Assembly: GCA_022925895.1 (NCBI GenBank)
Contig: JAKSYS010000497.1
Coordinates: 1 to 47,583, forward strand
Origin: Fragilaria crotonensis
Lineage: Eukaryota > Bacillariophyta > Fragilariophyceae > Fragilariales > Fragilariaceae
Reading direction: 5' to 3'
Length of the DNA: 47,583 nt
Part shown: positions 34,011 to 43,596 of the stretch, one piece after another
Layout of the letters: each line of letters opens with the position of its first letter
Position numbering within the stretch: position 1 is the first letter of the stretch
Position numbers and translations under genes: made by a program
The notes under the pieces: generated by a model
Seen by the model: only the letters and a program-made list of their open reading frames with translations
Database searches by the model: none
Told to the model about the DNA's origin: nothing

Positions 34011-34534
34011 GTTGATGACAGTAACAAAATGTGCTTACTACTGCTCTTAATCACATCAACTGAAAATAAGAGATGGATCAATGATTGCAATATTATGCTT
34101 GCTCGACATATACTTCACACGATTGCGACATATGTTTTTAATCTCAAACAATCAACAAACCTACAACAATGTAGGTTTTTATTCTGTTTGAACGCACATA
34201 CGTGTATACTACTATATCCACCGTTTTTTGTGCAACGTAATCTTATATGGATGTGTAGTATTACTTTTCAAATACATAGTATGGCATACATAAACTGTAC
34301 TCGCTCGGAGTCTATGCATCATACAATTATCCACTCAGTACTGTGTAGTACATTATTAGCAGAATAATTTTCAATACATGTGACTTGCTGTACTTAGGGC
34401 ATATTTCATGTATGTTGGTCACGAAAAATTGAAGTACATACATGATTTGTGGGCAGTGATGACTTTTGGAGACAAGATTATGAAAAATCTATATATGTAT
34501 ATCATTGGTATCTATGTATAGATAATGGGGCATA

Positions 34535-34600
34535 GCATAGTTGGCTCATATGACTGATCCTCGGTGGTGAGGACGTGGGTTCGATTCCTGCGGTGATGTT
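34535..34600 (+). repeat. tRNA-like remnant with A-box and B-box
   Basis: GGGTTCGATTCCTGC carries an exact GGTTCGATTCC B-box. Upstream, CATAGTTGGCTCATATG folds as a D-arm (CATA/TATG), and TCCTC/GAGGA can form an anticodon-like stem. The anticodon loop is the wrong size and the acceptor stem does not pair well. It may be a tRNA pseudogene or SINE head inside the TIR element. Confidence 0.35.
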
Positions 34601-34789
34601 ATTTAACCAACCAATGTCATAATTCTCACTTTCGTCCGATCATTGCATTGTTGTTGCCGCCTTCTTTCCCTCTGCAAAAACTGCACAGTCCTCGCCAGGC
34701 AGCGAGTTGATTGTCGTTGTTGTGGAAGAAGTGAATGGGGAGGTCAGCGCGATGGCGTTGTGCGGACCTTGCCTGCCAGGCAGCAGGTT

Positions 34790-35240
34790 AAACCATGTCA
34801 CCCAGTCAACGCGGGGATGGCAGTCATGTCATTGTTGTCCATGTCTGTTGTCACCCAGTCAATGCGGGGATGGCAGTCATGTCATTGTTGTCCAGTCTGT
34901 TGTCACCCAGTCAATGCGGGGATGGCAGTCATGTCATTTTTGTCCATGTCTGTTGTATTCCGGAGGAAAGGCGTGCAACGGTTTGGAGAGGGTTTAACCA
35001 TGTCACCCAGTCGAAGGGGGGATGTCAGTCATGTCATTGTTGTCCATGTCTGTTGTCACCCAGCCAATGCGGGGATGGCAGTCATGTCATTGTTGTCCAT
35101 GTCTGTTGTATTCCGGAGGAAAAGCGTGCAACGGTTTGGAGGGGGTTTAACCATGTCACCCAGTTGATGCAGGGATGGCAGTCATGATGTCATTGTTGTC
35201 CATGTCTGTTGTATGCCGGAGGAAAGGCGTGCAATGGTTT
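34790..35240. repeat. Compound minisatellite
   Basis: Units of about 62 bp (CCATGTCACCCAGTCAATGC, then GGGGATGGCAGTCATG, then TCATTGTTGTCCATGTCTGT) alternate with a longer variant that adds ATTCCGGAGGAAAGGCGTGC and AACGGTTTGGAG. About six copies are present. Both plus-strand open frames across it are repeats of the unit. Confidence 0.75.
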
Positions 35241-37722
35241 GAATGTGCAAAGGAGGATGGTGGGGGGTGTGGGCCCGATTCTCAACATAGTACCTGATTG
35301 AAGATAGTTAAAGAGTTTAGTGTTGCAATACAAACACAATTGATTGTTCAAGCAAATGTTTTATTTTAAAAGGTATGCCAGATATGGCGGTTGGTTGGTA
35401 AATGATTCCCTTGCTTGTTGCTACACATACCAACAATTGACATGACTGCATTAAACATGATGGCATCAGAAAACAACAGATGTTTGAATATCAACATATT
35501 AAAATCAAACATGTCATGTACGCACCGAAGCGTTTTGAGTGTTGCCTATGGTTACCAGATATGTTAAATGAATGTTCTAAGTTACCATGCAGAAAAACAA
35601 GATTTTCAGCCAAAATTAAAGATGTTCATTACTCGACATTTATGGTGGTGATAATAGAACAAACGTTGTAAGAATGTTACAATGAAATACTAAAACCGGA
35701 CAGTAATGTGGTTACTTATGGAAAACCTAAATTATGTTAAGACAAAATATGTATCACTTACGACAAAAAAGTAACCATTTATTGACATAGTTAACAAAAA
35801 CGGCCTTCTGATGCACCAACTACAACTCCGCAACTAACTCGAACAATGGTATGCACAATCATCATAAAGTAGTACCAATAGGGGCCATACACCTACACCA
35901 TGAAAGTTTGATAGACATAGAATCCCTTGCTGAATTCCTTCAATATCGATCCATGAATTGTGGGCTCCTTTATTTTGATGACGTTTGGGCCTGCCGGACC
36001 ACCCCCGCCTTGCAAGTTTGTCGGATGTTAAACCCTGCGCTTGACTTAAGAAATTGCCAATGGTTGTACCAACATTCATACTGCCAGGGATAAAACCAAC
36101 AGCTTCGGCGTTGTAAACATGTCGCCTCATACGATGATACAAGCTTCGATTGGTACCATCGCTCTCAACTTTGCAGAAACTGGTAACAGTTCCGGGGATG
36201 GCATAAGGGCGGGTACGAGAAGAAAAACATGAGGAAGAAGTTGAATGGGGCCCAGAGATTACCAGCCATCGTTTCACCCATTCCTGGAACCGTCATAAAA
36301 TCCACAGCCTTTGTTGGGGCAACAACAGCAATATACGTAGCACATTCGAGGCTGCATTTCCACGGGTTTAGGCTTTTAACGCTGGCTGGGTACTTGAAAG
36401 CGAGGGTCCAAGGTAAGCCAATCATCCAAACAATCTCAATGGCCATAAGAACCTGCACTTCGTCCAAGAAGACAGGCGCCCATGTGGTGATCGCCTCTTG
36501 CTGCATATAGTAGAAGATGGTCAACAGGAGGAGCAAAAACTGGATGCCCACGAACGTTAAGATAACGAGCGCATGGACGAAACTACCGATCCAGTGTGTC
36601 TTGTAGCCAGCTTGCGTCCAGCCTTCTGTAGAGCTGTCAGCCGCCGGTGAAAATGATCTTGTTGAGTTAGGAACAGGAAAGAGCTTCTGGTTGAAAAGGT
36701 CAAACGAGCGCTGTAACGGCCGAGATGCAAACGTAACAGAAGATAAGGGCCGGTTCGGTAAAGGAAAGCAAAGGAATTTCTTCTGATATGGCCTCTAGGC
36801 ACTCCGCATACTAAGTATCGTAGAACTCCTGAAACCGTTCAAAGCACACATCGTAGGAATCAATGACCTTTGCTCAAACAACTGGGAGACCGTCACATTC
36901 ACAGGGAGTCTCAATCCAATCCTCACAGCTCTCGGAGCAAACGCCATCATTGCAGAGCAACAAACCATCGTCGCAAGCTGTTGTGCAGTCTGTTGCGTTC
37001 GCCATGCACACGAGGGGGCAAGTAGTAGTGGCTCGGCACGCCCCCGGAATCTCCGCATAGTCTCCTGCAAGACCAATATAACTAATGGTCAGTTTCTGCA
37101 AAAAAGATATCTGCGAGGGATGCAGATTTGAACTGAACCTGCACTAAAAAACTAACGTACCAAACGCTAGGGCACGATTAGACGGACGGCGTGAAAATTC
37201 AGGTTTCGAAATGAGCGCATGGTTTACGACGTCGACAAGGAGTTTCCATGGAGATTTAGCGGCACCAATGCTTACAAAGCCCACAAGGAGCAAGATTGCC
37301 ACCCAGTGGCAGTGGAGGCGAGGGAATTCAAACATGAATACAGAGCGGCGGGGGCTGGCTAAAATCTTATGTTGTGTTGATCAAACACAAATAACCACGG
37401 CAAACTCAGTGATCTATGCATTCCAATAACTTTCAGGAAGTTTGGATGCATTATGGCAAACGAGCATGTTGAGAATTGAGAATACAGAAGATATACTTGT
37501 TCGGAGTTGGGACACCAATATCGGCGCAATGATGCACATATACAGTACATAAACACAAGATTTTACAAGATTGCATGGTACGTGCAAGAAATACTAGTAG
37601 ACCTACCCAAGGCTAGTAGTATACGAGTCTCTGCAAGGTCTACGGAAGTGACAGTGCGATAACCTGTCCTAAAAACACATCTCCGGCCAAGTCCGACCGA
37701 AGCGCTATCCTACATACTACAT

Positions 37723-38136
37723 TGTTGGAAGAACAGTGGAGCGAGCTGCCGGCCGCGGGACTGACGGGACAGACGACGAGATTACCGACGTACTAAACAA
37801 GAATAAATAAATCAAACCTAATTATTGGGTTTGCACTGCCGCCGGTCTTTTGTCAAGGCCGGTGAGTGTACCCCGGACGTACTAAACAAGAATACAGGAG
37901 TAACGTGGGCAGACGTAGTGAAGAAAGGCAGGTGTGGACGTGGGCGACTGGCGAAATAGTAGAGCGAGAATAAGATTGTTGTTTCAAGAGATCATTCTCT
38001 TGAAACAATTCCGTTAAAGAAGTGAAGTTTGTTCAACTTTATCTTTGCTATCAATAGTGTTGCTAGAATCCGACTAGCATCCACGTACCAGGTTTAAACC
38101 TTCCGTATAGTCGGATCATACTACGGTATTACAACA
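37723..38136 (+). repeat. 5' LTR of copia B
   Basis: It is homologous along its length to 42636-42950 but longer. Most of the difference is a 70-bp LINE scrap plus its 19-bp duplication. Point differences and small indels (for example around 37965-38010) indicate an old insertion. Confidence 0.85.
37787..37894 (-). mobile_element. 5'-truncated LINE 3' end with target duplication
   Basis: GACGTACTAAACAAGAATA occurs at 37787-37805 and again at 37876-37894. The 70 bp between them (37806-37875) is absent from the 3' LTR. It resembles the 3' end of the LINE at 19513: CAAACCTAATTATTGGGTTT against CAAAACTAATTATCGGGTTA there, then similar CCGGC and GTGTACC words. The orientation is minus, and the tail reads as TTTATTTATT on that strand. 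Confidence 0.7.
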
Positions 38137-38215
38137 TTGTTTTGAGAGAAAACGATACGAGAACTAACAGACGTACATGGTAGAGGGTTGAGACATCAAC
38201 AGCCTGGTTAACCAG

Positions 38216-38808
38216 TTGAGATCACTGAAGGTCAGAGTTAGTCAAGTGGAAACCAAACTGCGCGAAAGACGAGCGCAGGAAGTAGTCGCTACCGTACTAC
38301 CAACAACACCGATGCCACCACAAGCCAAGAACCTAACGAGAGGAGATCGAGTGCGGATCATCAACAAGAAAATCAAACGACCAGCAAACTGGCTCGCACG
38401 GTGGGACAAGCGGGACATCAAAAACGAACGAAGAGTGACCGTTACAGACAGGGTACGAGACCAAGTGTTACCTCGACACACAGATCAACAACAAGGAGCG
38501 CCGGACTGACGAATCGCACCACTGGCTCGGACACCAGCGCGTAGACCTTTATGCAACAAGGTGCCACGTACGCCGAACGAGTGGCGGCATCCGTCGCAGG
38601 CACGGACGGGGTGGTACACCCAGGCGTCACGTGTCGCGGAGGGTGCCAAGGATACGGTCACTACGCCGGAGAGTGTCCCAGCGGAGCCGCAGCGTCAGGA
38701 ACTACACTCACGCAGCAGTACGCTTTCATGCTCGCGCAATCAGGCGATAGCGGCATCGATCCGAGTTGGATTCTTCTGGACTCGCAATCCACGATCTCGG
38801 TGTTCTGA
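38216..38808 (+). pseudogene. Residual gag and protease of copia B
   Basis: The first frame has a GDRVRIINKKIKRPANW segment (about 38346). A frame change leads to the zinc knuckle CRGGCQGYGHYAGEC (about 38634-38678; one residue off the standard spacing) and the protease motif WILLDSQSTISVF (about 38769), where CoDi elements have LLDSQST instead of DSGA. Upstream capsid sequence is missing. Confidence 0.7.
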
Positions 38809-38926
38809 AACCCGGCCAAGGCTATCAAACATTTGACGCGGTAAACGTACGCTAAGGGCACTGCCTCACAAACGGGGGCCATCAAGACTCGAACATGATT
38901 GGCAACTTCCCAAACCTTGGGGAAGT

Positions 38927-39445
38927 ATGGTTCAACAGCAAGTCGATTGCCATCATTCTGTCGCTCGCAGATGTGCGAAAAGTTTGTCGCATCACTATGG
39001 ACTCTCGCCTCACGACAAGCCTGCACTTTTCGTTCACCGGCTCGATGGATTGGTAATGAAGTTTGCAGAACACGAGTCCGGATTACATGTGTACAACCCT
39101 AACATTACTAACAAAATTGTTACCGGCTATTCCATTTTGTCGACTGTAGTTGAACAAAAGAAGTTGTTTTTGCGACGCGAAGTCAAGGCGGCCGACGCTG
39201 CCCGAGAACTATACCGCAACATAGGAAGACTCGATGAGGTCGAGTTTGACTCCATACTACGAAGGAACCCCTCATCAGAAACTGTCCAATCACACCGAAC
39301 GATGCGAAGCGTGCCCTCGTCATATACGGACCAGACAATGCAGTACTCAAAGGAAAGACTACATGAGCCACGGCTGCTCCTTGCATGCCAACTTTCGAAG
39401 CTGTACCGATTCCTCCCCCAATACTTGAACACCATCGACAGGTGA
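38927..39445 (+). pseudogene. Pre-integrase region of copia B
   Basis: Reads through HDKPALFVHRLDGLVMKFAE, then FLRREVKAADAARELYRNIG (about 39168) and EFDSILRR. The spacing and motif run match the segment between protease and integrase in CoDi elements. Confidence 0.65.
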
Positions 39446-40205
39446 CGCTTTGTATGGATTTCTTCTTCGTACAGGGCATACCGTTTTACCGCGGCATTTC
39501 ACGCGGCATCGGTTTCCGCACGGTCCAAAAAGTGCCAGATCGTGGCAAAGCCATCATCCTAGAACAAGCCACACGTGCTGTTATAAAAATGAAGCAGCAG
39601 TCTCGCGGTTTTAAAGTGTGCGACATACATGCCGACAGCGAATTCGAATGCATCCGCGAAGAAATACGTCCAGTCGAAATGAACATCGTACCAACGGATA
39701 GTCACGTGGGCGAAATCGAGCGATCGGTGCGTACGATCAACGAGCGACTGCGCAGCCACATGCGTCTATGGCTTGCCGTTCGAGCGTCTTCCCAAGTTGA
39801 TGATACGCCACATGGTCGATGACGCCGTGCATTGCCTAAACCATTTTCTGTGGAAGCATGGCATATTTGCAGACATGAATCCAGCTGCAATTGTCAGGGG
39901 ACATTCCCCCGCCTGATTTCAACAAGATGCGTTTGGAGTTCGGCACCTAGCTATGTGCAGGTGTTCAAAGATACAATCCAACCAACACCAGCATGCACGC
40001 CCGTTCCATGGGCGCAATCGCGCTCGGTCCCTCTGGGAATTCACATGGCGACTACAGTTTCATGTCGCTCTCCACTGGCGCAAAGATCTCGCGACACCAA
40101 TGGACAGAGCTCCCGATGACCGACACAGCCATCGCGCGCGTACACGCACTCGGCATCGAGGCAGGACGAACAACCCTTGATCCAGGAGCGTGGACTAGTA
40201 GTTGA
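39385..40205 (+). pseudogene. Integrase of copia B
   Basis: The core has CMDFFFVQGIPF (first Asp, about 39452), DIHADSEFE (second Asp, about 39624) and GEIERSVRTINERLR (Glu, about 39711). All three catalytic acids are present. The frame slips near 39800, and the C-terminal domain continues as ARSMGAIALGPSGNSHGDYS (about 39996) and RHQWTELPM. Confidence 0.8.
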
Positions 40206-40815
40206 ATGGCGTCCTGACCAACAAATCGACGAGTCTGAGTACGACCGTGACTTCACATTACCACGGAACGCCCCAGCGGATGTGTTTGCCCCCGACAACT
40301 TCGACCCATTAGACGCTGATGCTGCTGCAGCAGACCTCCTCGACGATGCCGCAGCACACGGCCTTTTTATTGAGCCCGAGGACAACCTTGTCGCCTTACT
40401 AGCTCAAGAAGGAGCAGATGAGGACGTGAACCCACGACACGATCCCAACGATGACGACCCCCCTTGGTTGATTGAAAACGACGCAGCACAACCGGCCGTC
40501 GAAGACCACGACGACGACGCCGACGACGCCACTGTCGACCATTCACACGAAGACGAAAACAATACTCCAAACGACAGGGTGCGAACAGACGACGACTCAA
40601 ACGGAGGAGCGTACGAAGACGATACCAACGAAGGAGTGTACAACGTCGGAGGAGCTTACGACGATGAAGGAGCGCACGACGCCAAAGGAGCGTACGCCGA
40701 CGATGAAGAAGCGCGCGGCGACGAAGGATTGTACGACAACGACGAAGCGCACAATGAACAAGAAGGAGTACCAGGACGAGCCCGTCGGACACATCGATCC
40801 AAACGCCGAAAATGA
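40177..40815 (+). CDS. Acidic linker between integrase and RT of copia B
   Basis: A 212-codon frame very rich in Asp, Glu, Gly and Ala, with degenerate repeats of GAYDDEGAHD type between about 40595 and 40760. Copia elements carry a variable, low-complexity linker here. It then runs toward RT in another frame. Confidence 0.6.
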   Translation: MIQERGLVVEWRPDQQIDESEYDRDFTLPRNAPADVFAPDNFDPLDADAAAADLLDDAAAHGLFIEPEDNLVALLAQEGADEDVNPRHDPNDDDPPWLIENDAAQPAVEDHDDDADDATVDHSHEDENNTPNDRVRTDDDSNGGAYEDDTNEGVYNVGGAYDDEGAHDAKGAYADDEEARGDEGLYDNDEAHNEQEGVPGRARRTHRSKRRK

Positions 40816-40989
40816 AACCCACGACGGTGACGATGCCCGGCCATACAATCTACGACACCGGGGCCAGGCACCGACGGCCCGATTTAACAACGAGGCGATG
40901 GACAACCTACACGACGGAAAGTTCTACTACCCGCCCACGCAGTTGACACAGCACGCGGTCATTGTTGCCGCCATTCAGCAAGTAGCGAG

Positions 40990-41980
40990 TATACGGCTTC
41001 GTCATGACACAAATGACTGCAAAAGCAGGCATTAAGAAACACGGAAGAGCAGCCGAGGAGGCACTCATGCAGGAGTTTGCCCAGTTTGTGACGTTGAGCG
41101 TGTACAAGCAGTCGACTCGAAGCTACTGACCGCAGAACAACGAAAGGGTGCACTCCGGGTCATCAACCTCATCAAGGAAAGCAAAACGGCATCCTAAGGG
41201 GCGCACTGTAGCCGACGGAAGTGTACAAAGGTCTCTATATGAGCGACAAGTCAGAAACGGCCTCGCCAACGGTGTCGTCAGACGCGCTACTGTTGTCCAT
41301 AATCACTGATGCCGCGTACGAACGCCGAGACGTAGTTGGCGCGTATCTCAAAGCCTACATGGATGATTTTGTCATCATGAAGTTCACTGGAGAATTGGTG
41401 GATATTTTGTGCAAGCTTAACCCAAGTCATACTAAATTAGTGGTTATCGAGAAGGGAATCAAAGTACTGTACGTACGGCTGATCAAAGCAATCTACGGAT
41501 GCGTGAAGTCTGCTCTGCTGTGGTACAAGATGTTTTTATTTGTCACTGCAAGGGATGGGTTTTGTGTTGAATCCGTACGACTCCTGCGTAGCAAATTGCA
41601 TGATCGGAGGAAAGCAATGCACCGTTGCATGGTACGTAGACGATACCAAGATATCGCACGAGGACCCCAAAGTGGTAACAATGATCATCAACAAACTGGA
41701 GGAACAGTTCGGAAAGATGACGGTAACCCGGGGAAGAGAACACGTTTTTCTCGGGATGAACATCAAATACACCGACAAGGGTACCGCAGTAATTAGCATG
41801 AAGAGGTACCTGACGGAGGCGATTGACGAGTGCGGCCTGGACATCAGATGCGAGGCAAGCACGCCAGCAAGAAGTATCCTTTTCGAGGTTGATCAAACAT
41901 CGACACCTTTGAAGAAAGGAGCGGCGGAAACGTTTCACAGGATCGTGGCGAAGTTACTCTATGTGTCGATCCGCGCATGA
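40990..41980 (+). pseudogene. Reverse transcriptase of copia B
   Basis: Starts with KAGIKKHGRAAEEALMQEF (about 41020), then GRTVADGSVQRSLY (about 41200, across a slip), SPTVSSDALLLSIITDAAYE and motif A VVGAYLKAYMDDFVIMKF (about 41334). LIKAIYGCVKSALLWY (about 41480) follows, then, in the next frame, the catalytic WYVDDTKISHEDP (about 41631) and FLGMNIKYT. Known CoDi elements share this order. Confidence 0.8.
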
Positions 41981-42792
41981 ATGGACATATTGCCGACTAT
42001 CGGTTTTCTGTGTACCAGAGTCTCGAAGAGTACGGAGCAGTATCAAAGCAAACTACGACGGGTATTGGAGTACTTAAAGGCACAATCGACCTCAAATACA
42101 CACTCGGAGCAGACGACATGGGCAAGTTACGAACATGGGTAGACGCGTCTTACGCGGTACACCCCGACATGCGGAGCCACACCGGCGGGATAATGTCTTT
42201 AGGAACCGGTGGTTTCATACCAAAATCAACGAAGCAGAAACTGAACACAAAAAGCTCAACTGAAGCGGAGCTCGTCGGAGCCAGCAATTATCTACCAAAC
42301 ACGATGTGGGTGAAGATGTTTTTGAAGGCACAAGGTTACGATCTCAAGGAAAACTACTTGGAACAAGATAATGAGAGTGCCATGAAGATGGAAAAGAATG
42401 GGCGATCCTCGGCTGGACCCAGATCAAGGCACATTGACATCAGATACTTCTGGATCAAGGATCGGACGGAGTCGAACGGCATTCAAATTCGACACTGCCC
42501 TACGTTACAGATGCTGGCGGACTTCTTTACTAAGCCGTTACAAGGTGCATTGTTTACCAAGTTTTGCGACGTCCTACTGGGCTACGAACACGTCGACTCG
42601 TTGGCCCTGGACCCAACTTCGACGCTCGAGGAGCGTGTTGGAAGTACAGTGGAGCAAGCTGCCGGCCGCGGGACTGACGGGACAAACGACGACGAGATTA
42701 CCGACGTACTAAACAAGAATAGTACAGGAGTAACGTGCTGGGCAGACGAAGTGAAGAAAGGCAGGTGTGGACGTGGGCGACTAGCAAAATAG
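41977..42792 (+). CDS. RNase H of copia B, running into the LTR
   Basis: RNase H landmarks are TWVDASYAVHPDMRSHTGG (about 42133), KSSTEAELVGAS (about 42250), EQDNESAMKMEKNG (about 42361), RSRHIDIRYFWIKD (about 42424) and ADFFTKPLQG (about 42521). The frame stays open past the LTR start at 42636 and ends about 52 codons inside it (GRGRLAK at the end). Confidence 0.85.
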   Translation: MNGHIADYRFSVYQSLEEYGAVSKQTTTGIGVLKGTIDLKYTLGADDMGKLRTWVDASYAVHPDMRSHTGGIMSLGTGGFIPKSTKQKLNTKSSTEAELVGASNYLPNTMWVKMFLKAQGYDLKENYLEQDNESAMKMEKNGRSSAGPRSRHIDIRYFWIKDRTESNGIQIRHCPTLQMLADFFTKPLQGALFTKFCDVLLGYEHVDSLALDPTSTLEERVGSTVEQAAGRGTDGTNDDEITDVLNKNSTGVTCWADEVKKGRCGRGRLAK

Positions 42793-42950
42793 TAGAGCTT
42801 TGAGATCATTCTCTCAAAACAATTCCGTTAACAAAGTGAAGTTTGTTCAACTTTAGCTTTGCTATCAATAGTGTTGCTAGAATCCGACTACTAGCATCCA
42901 TGTACCAGGTTTAAGCCTTCCGTACAGTCGGATAGTACGGTATTACAACA
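42636..42950 (+). repeat. 3' LTR of copia B
   Basis: TGTTGGAAG...TTACAACA. It lacks the LINE scrap found in the 5' LTR. It also encodes the C-terminus of pol. Confidence 0.85.
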
Positions 42951-43593
42951 AACAAAAGCAAAGGAAGCAAATCAAGCAAAAAAAAGATTACAAGTCTCTA
43001 CTTTCTTAGATATAGTTGTGGGAAGAACTCGGATCGTGAACGTAGGAATAGTGTGAAGGTGTGAGTATAGATGTTCTTAAGAATTCCGGGTTCCAATTTC
43101 CGATCTGATTACTATCGGATTCAAATACCGTAGTATTAATGTTCAGTACTATTTTGTCCAGTACTAAATCTTAGTTGTTTTAATTGTGAGCTGACTGCTT
43201 TGTTGCTCCATAAACATCAATGCAAAGGTAAGTTCTCATTTGTAGCCTTCAATCATGCAATCCTTGTGAGTCTGGTAATAATTCAATCCCATCCACCACA
43301 TACTTAATCCCACCATTTCCAGGAACAACCATTCAATCCCACTGGTTTGACCCTTCAACAAAAGAATCTTTAATCTTCTTTTTCATTTTTGACCTCATTC
43401 TTCAATGTCCTGTACGCTGGTTGCAGCTGCAGTCCAATCAACACCATTGCCATGCTGCAATTCATGATCAACAGAACAAAAGCAGAGATACTGGTACTGT
43501 CGCGCGGTGTACTGTCCATCAGATACAGTAGTTCTCGACACCGCGTCAATAGCACAGTAGATCTTGACATATACGGGAGGTCATTATGTCCCC
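42951..43593. other. Intergenic DNA, no gene seen
   Basis: A/T-rich flank of copia B with isolated short frames only. Nothing recognised. Confidence 0.4.
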
Positions 43594-43596
43594 TAA

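Larger units (their letters stand above)
33051..35813. mobile_element. 2.76-kb TIR DNA element inside the P5B gene
   Basis: Perfect 27-bp inverted repeats beginning CATCAGAAGGCCGTTTTTGT lie at 33051-33077 and 35787-35813. Removing the element plus one CA copy (plus strand; 33049-33050 and 35814-35815 are both CA) joins the ATPase frame as VVVG-VFQFMSD. That supports a 2-bp duplication and insertion into an exon. The interior is A/T-rich at both ends, with one protein-coding frame and a minisatellite. I see no DDE transposase, so I cannot assign a superfamily. Confidence 0.75.
30116..37335 (-). pseudogene. P5B-type ATPase with Cys-rich N-terminus, interrupted by a transposon
   Basis: P5B ATPases are endomembrane or lysosomal pumps. 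Exon 1 (37335-37161) encodes a signal peptide (HWVAILLLVGFVSIGAA). Exon 2 starts at 37064 with a domain of about ten Cys (CPLVC...CTTAC...CNDGVCSESC). Then come membrane helices (FVGIQFLLLLLTIFYYMQQ, about 36520), the P5 KEFSKGFYVYQTF segment (about 35920), the A-domain LVDESALTGESIPI (about 32775), PPLLPSVFVVSVG (about 32325), the phosphorylation motif DKTGM (32117-32131), the hinge TGKS (about 31566), GDGAND with one G missing (about 31224) and RVNCE...INNPWNTTVMP near the end. GT-AG introns are at 37065-37160, 32909-32987, 32150-32216, 30447-30510 and 30242-30309. A 2.76-kb element sits in the coding exon, and TAG at 35893-35895 replaces an expected Trp codon. Confidence 0.8.
37723..42950 (+). 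mobile_element. Ty1/copia (CoDi-type) retrotransposon B
   Basis: It is flanked by related LTRs starting TGTTGGAAG and ending ACAACA (37723-38136 and 42636-42950). The interior has a short gag with a CCHC knuckle, protease, integrase, RT (YVDDTKI) and RNase H, in copia order. The sequence reads like the CoDi clade of diatoms. Gag is far shorter than usual (about 500 bp between LTR and knuckle), and pol is broken in several frames, so it is a degenerate copy. The 5-bp flanks (TACAT and AACAA) do not match. Confidence 0.85.

Noticed and set aside
34643..35187. Long plus-strand frames with repeated CHPVNAGMAVMS
   Set aside because: Translation of the minisatellite; all repeats, no start context.
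40472..41035. Thr-rich frame overlapping the acidic linker of copia B
   Set aside because: Out-of-frame reading of the GAC/GAA repeat; the acidic frame fits integrase and RT better.
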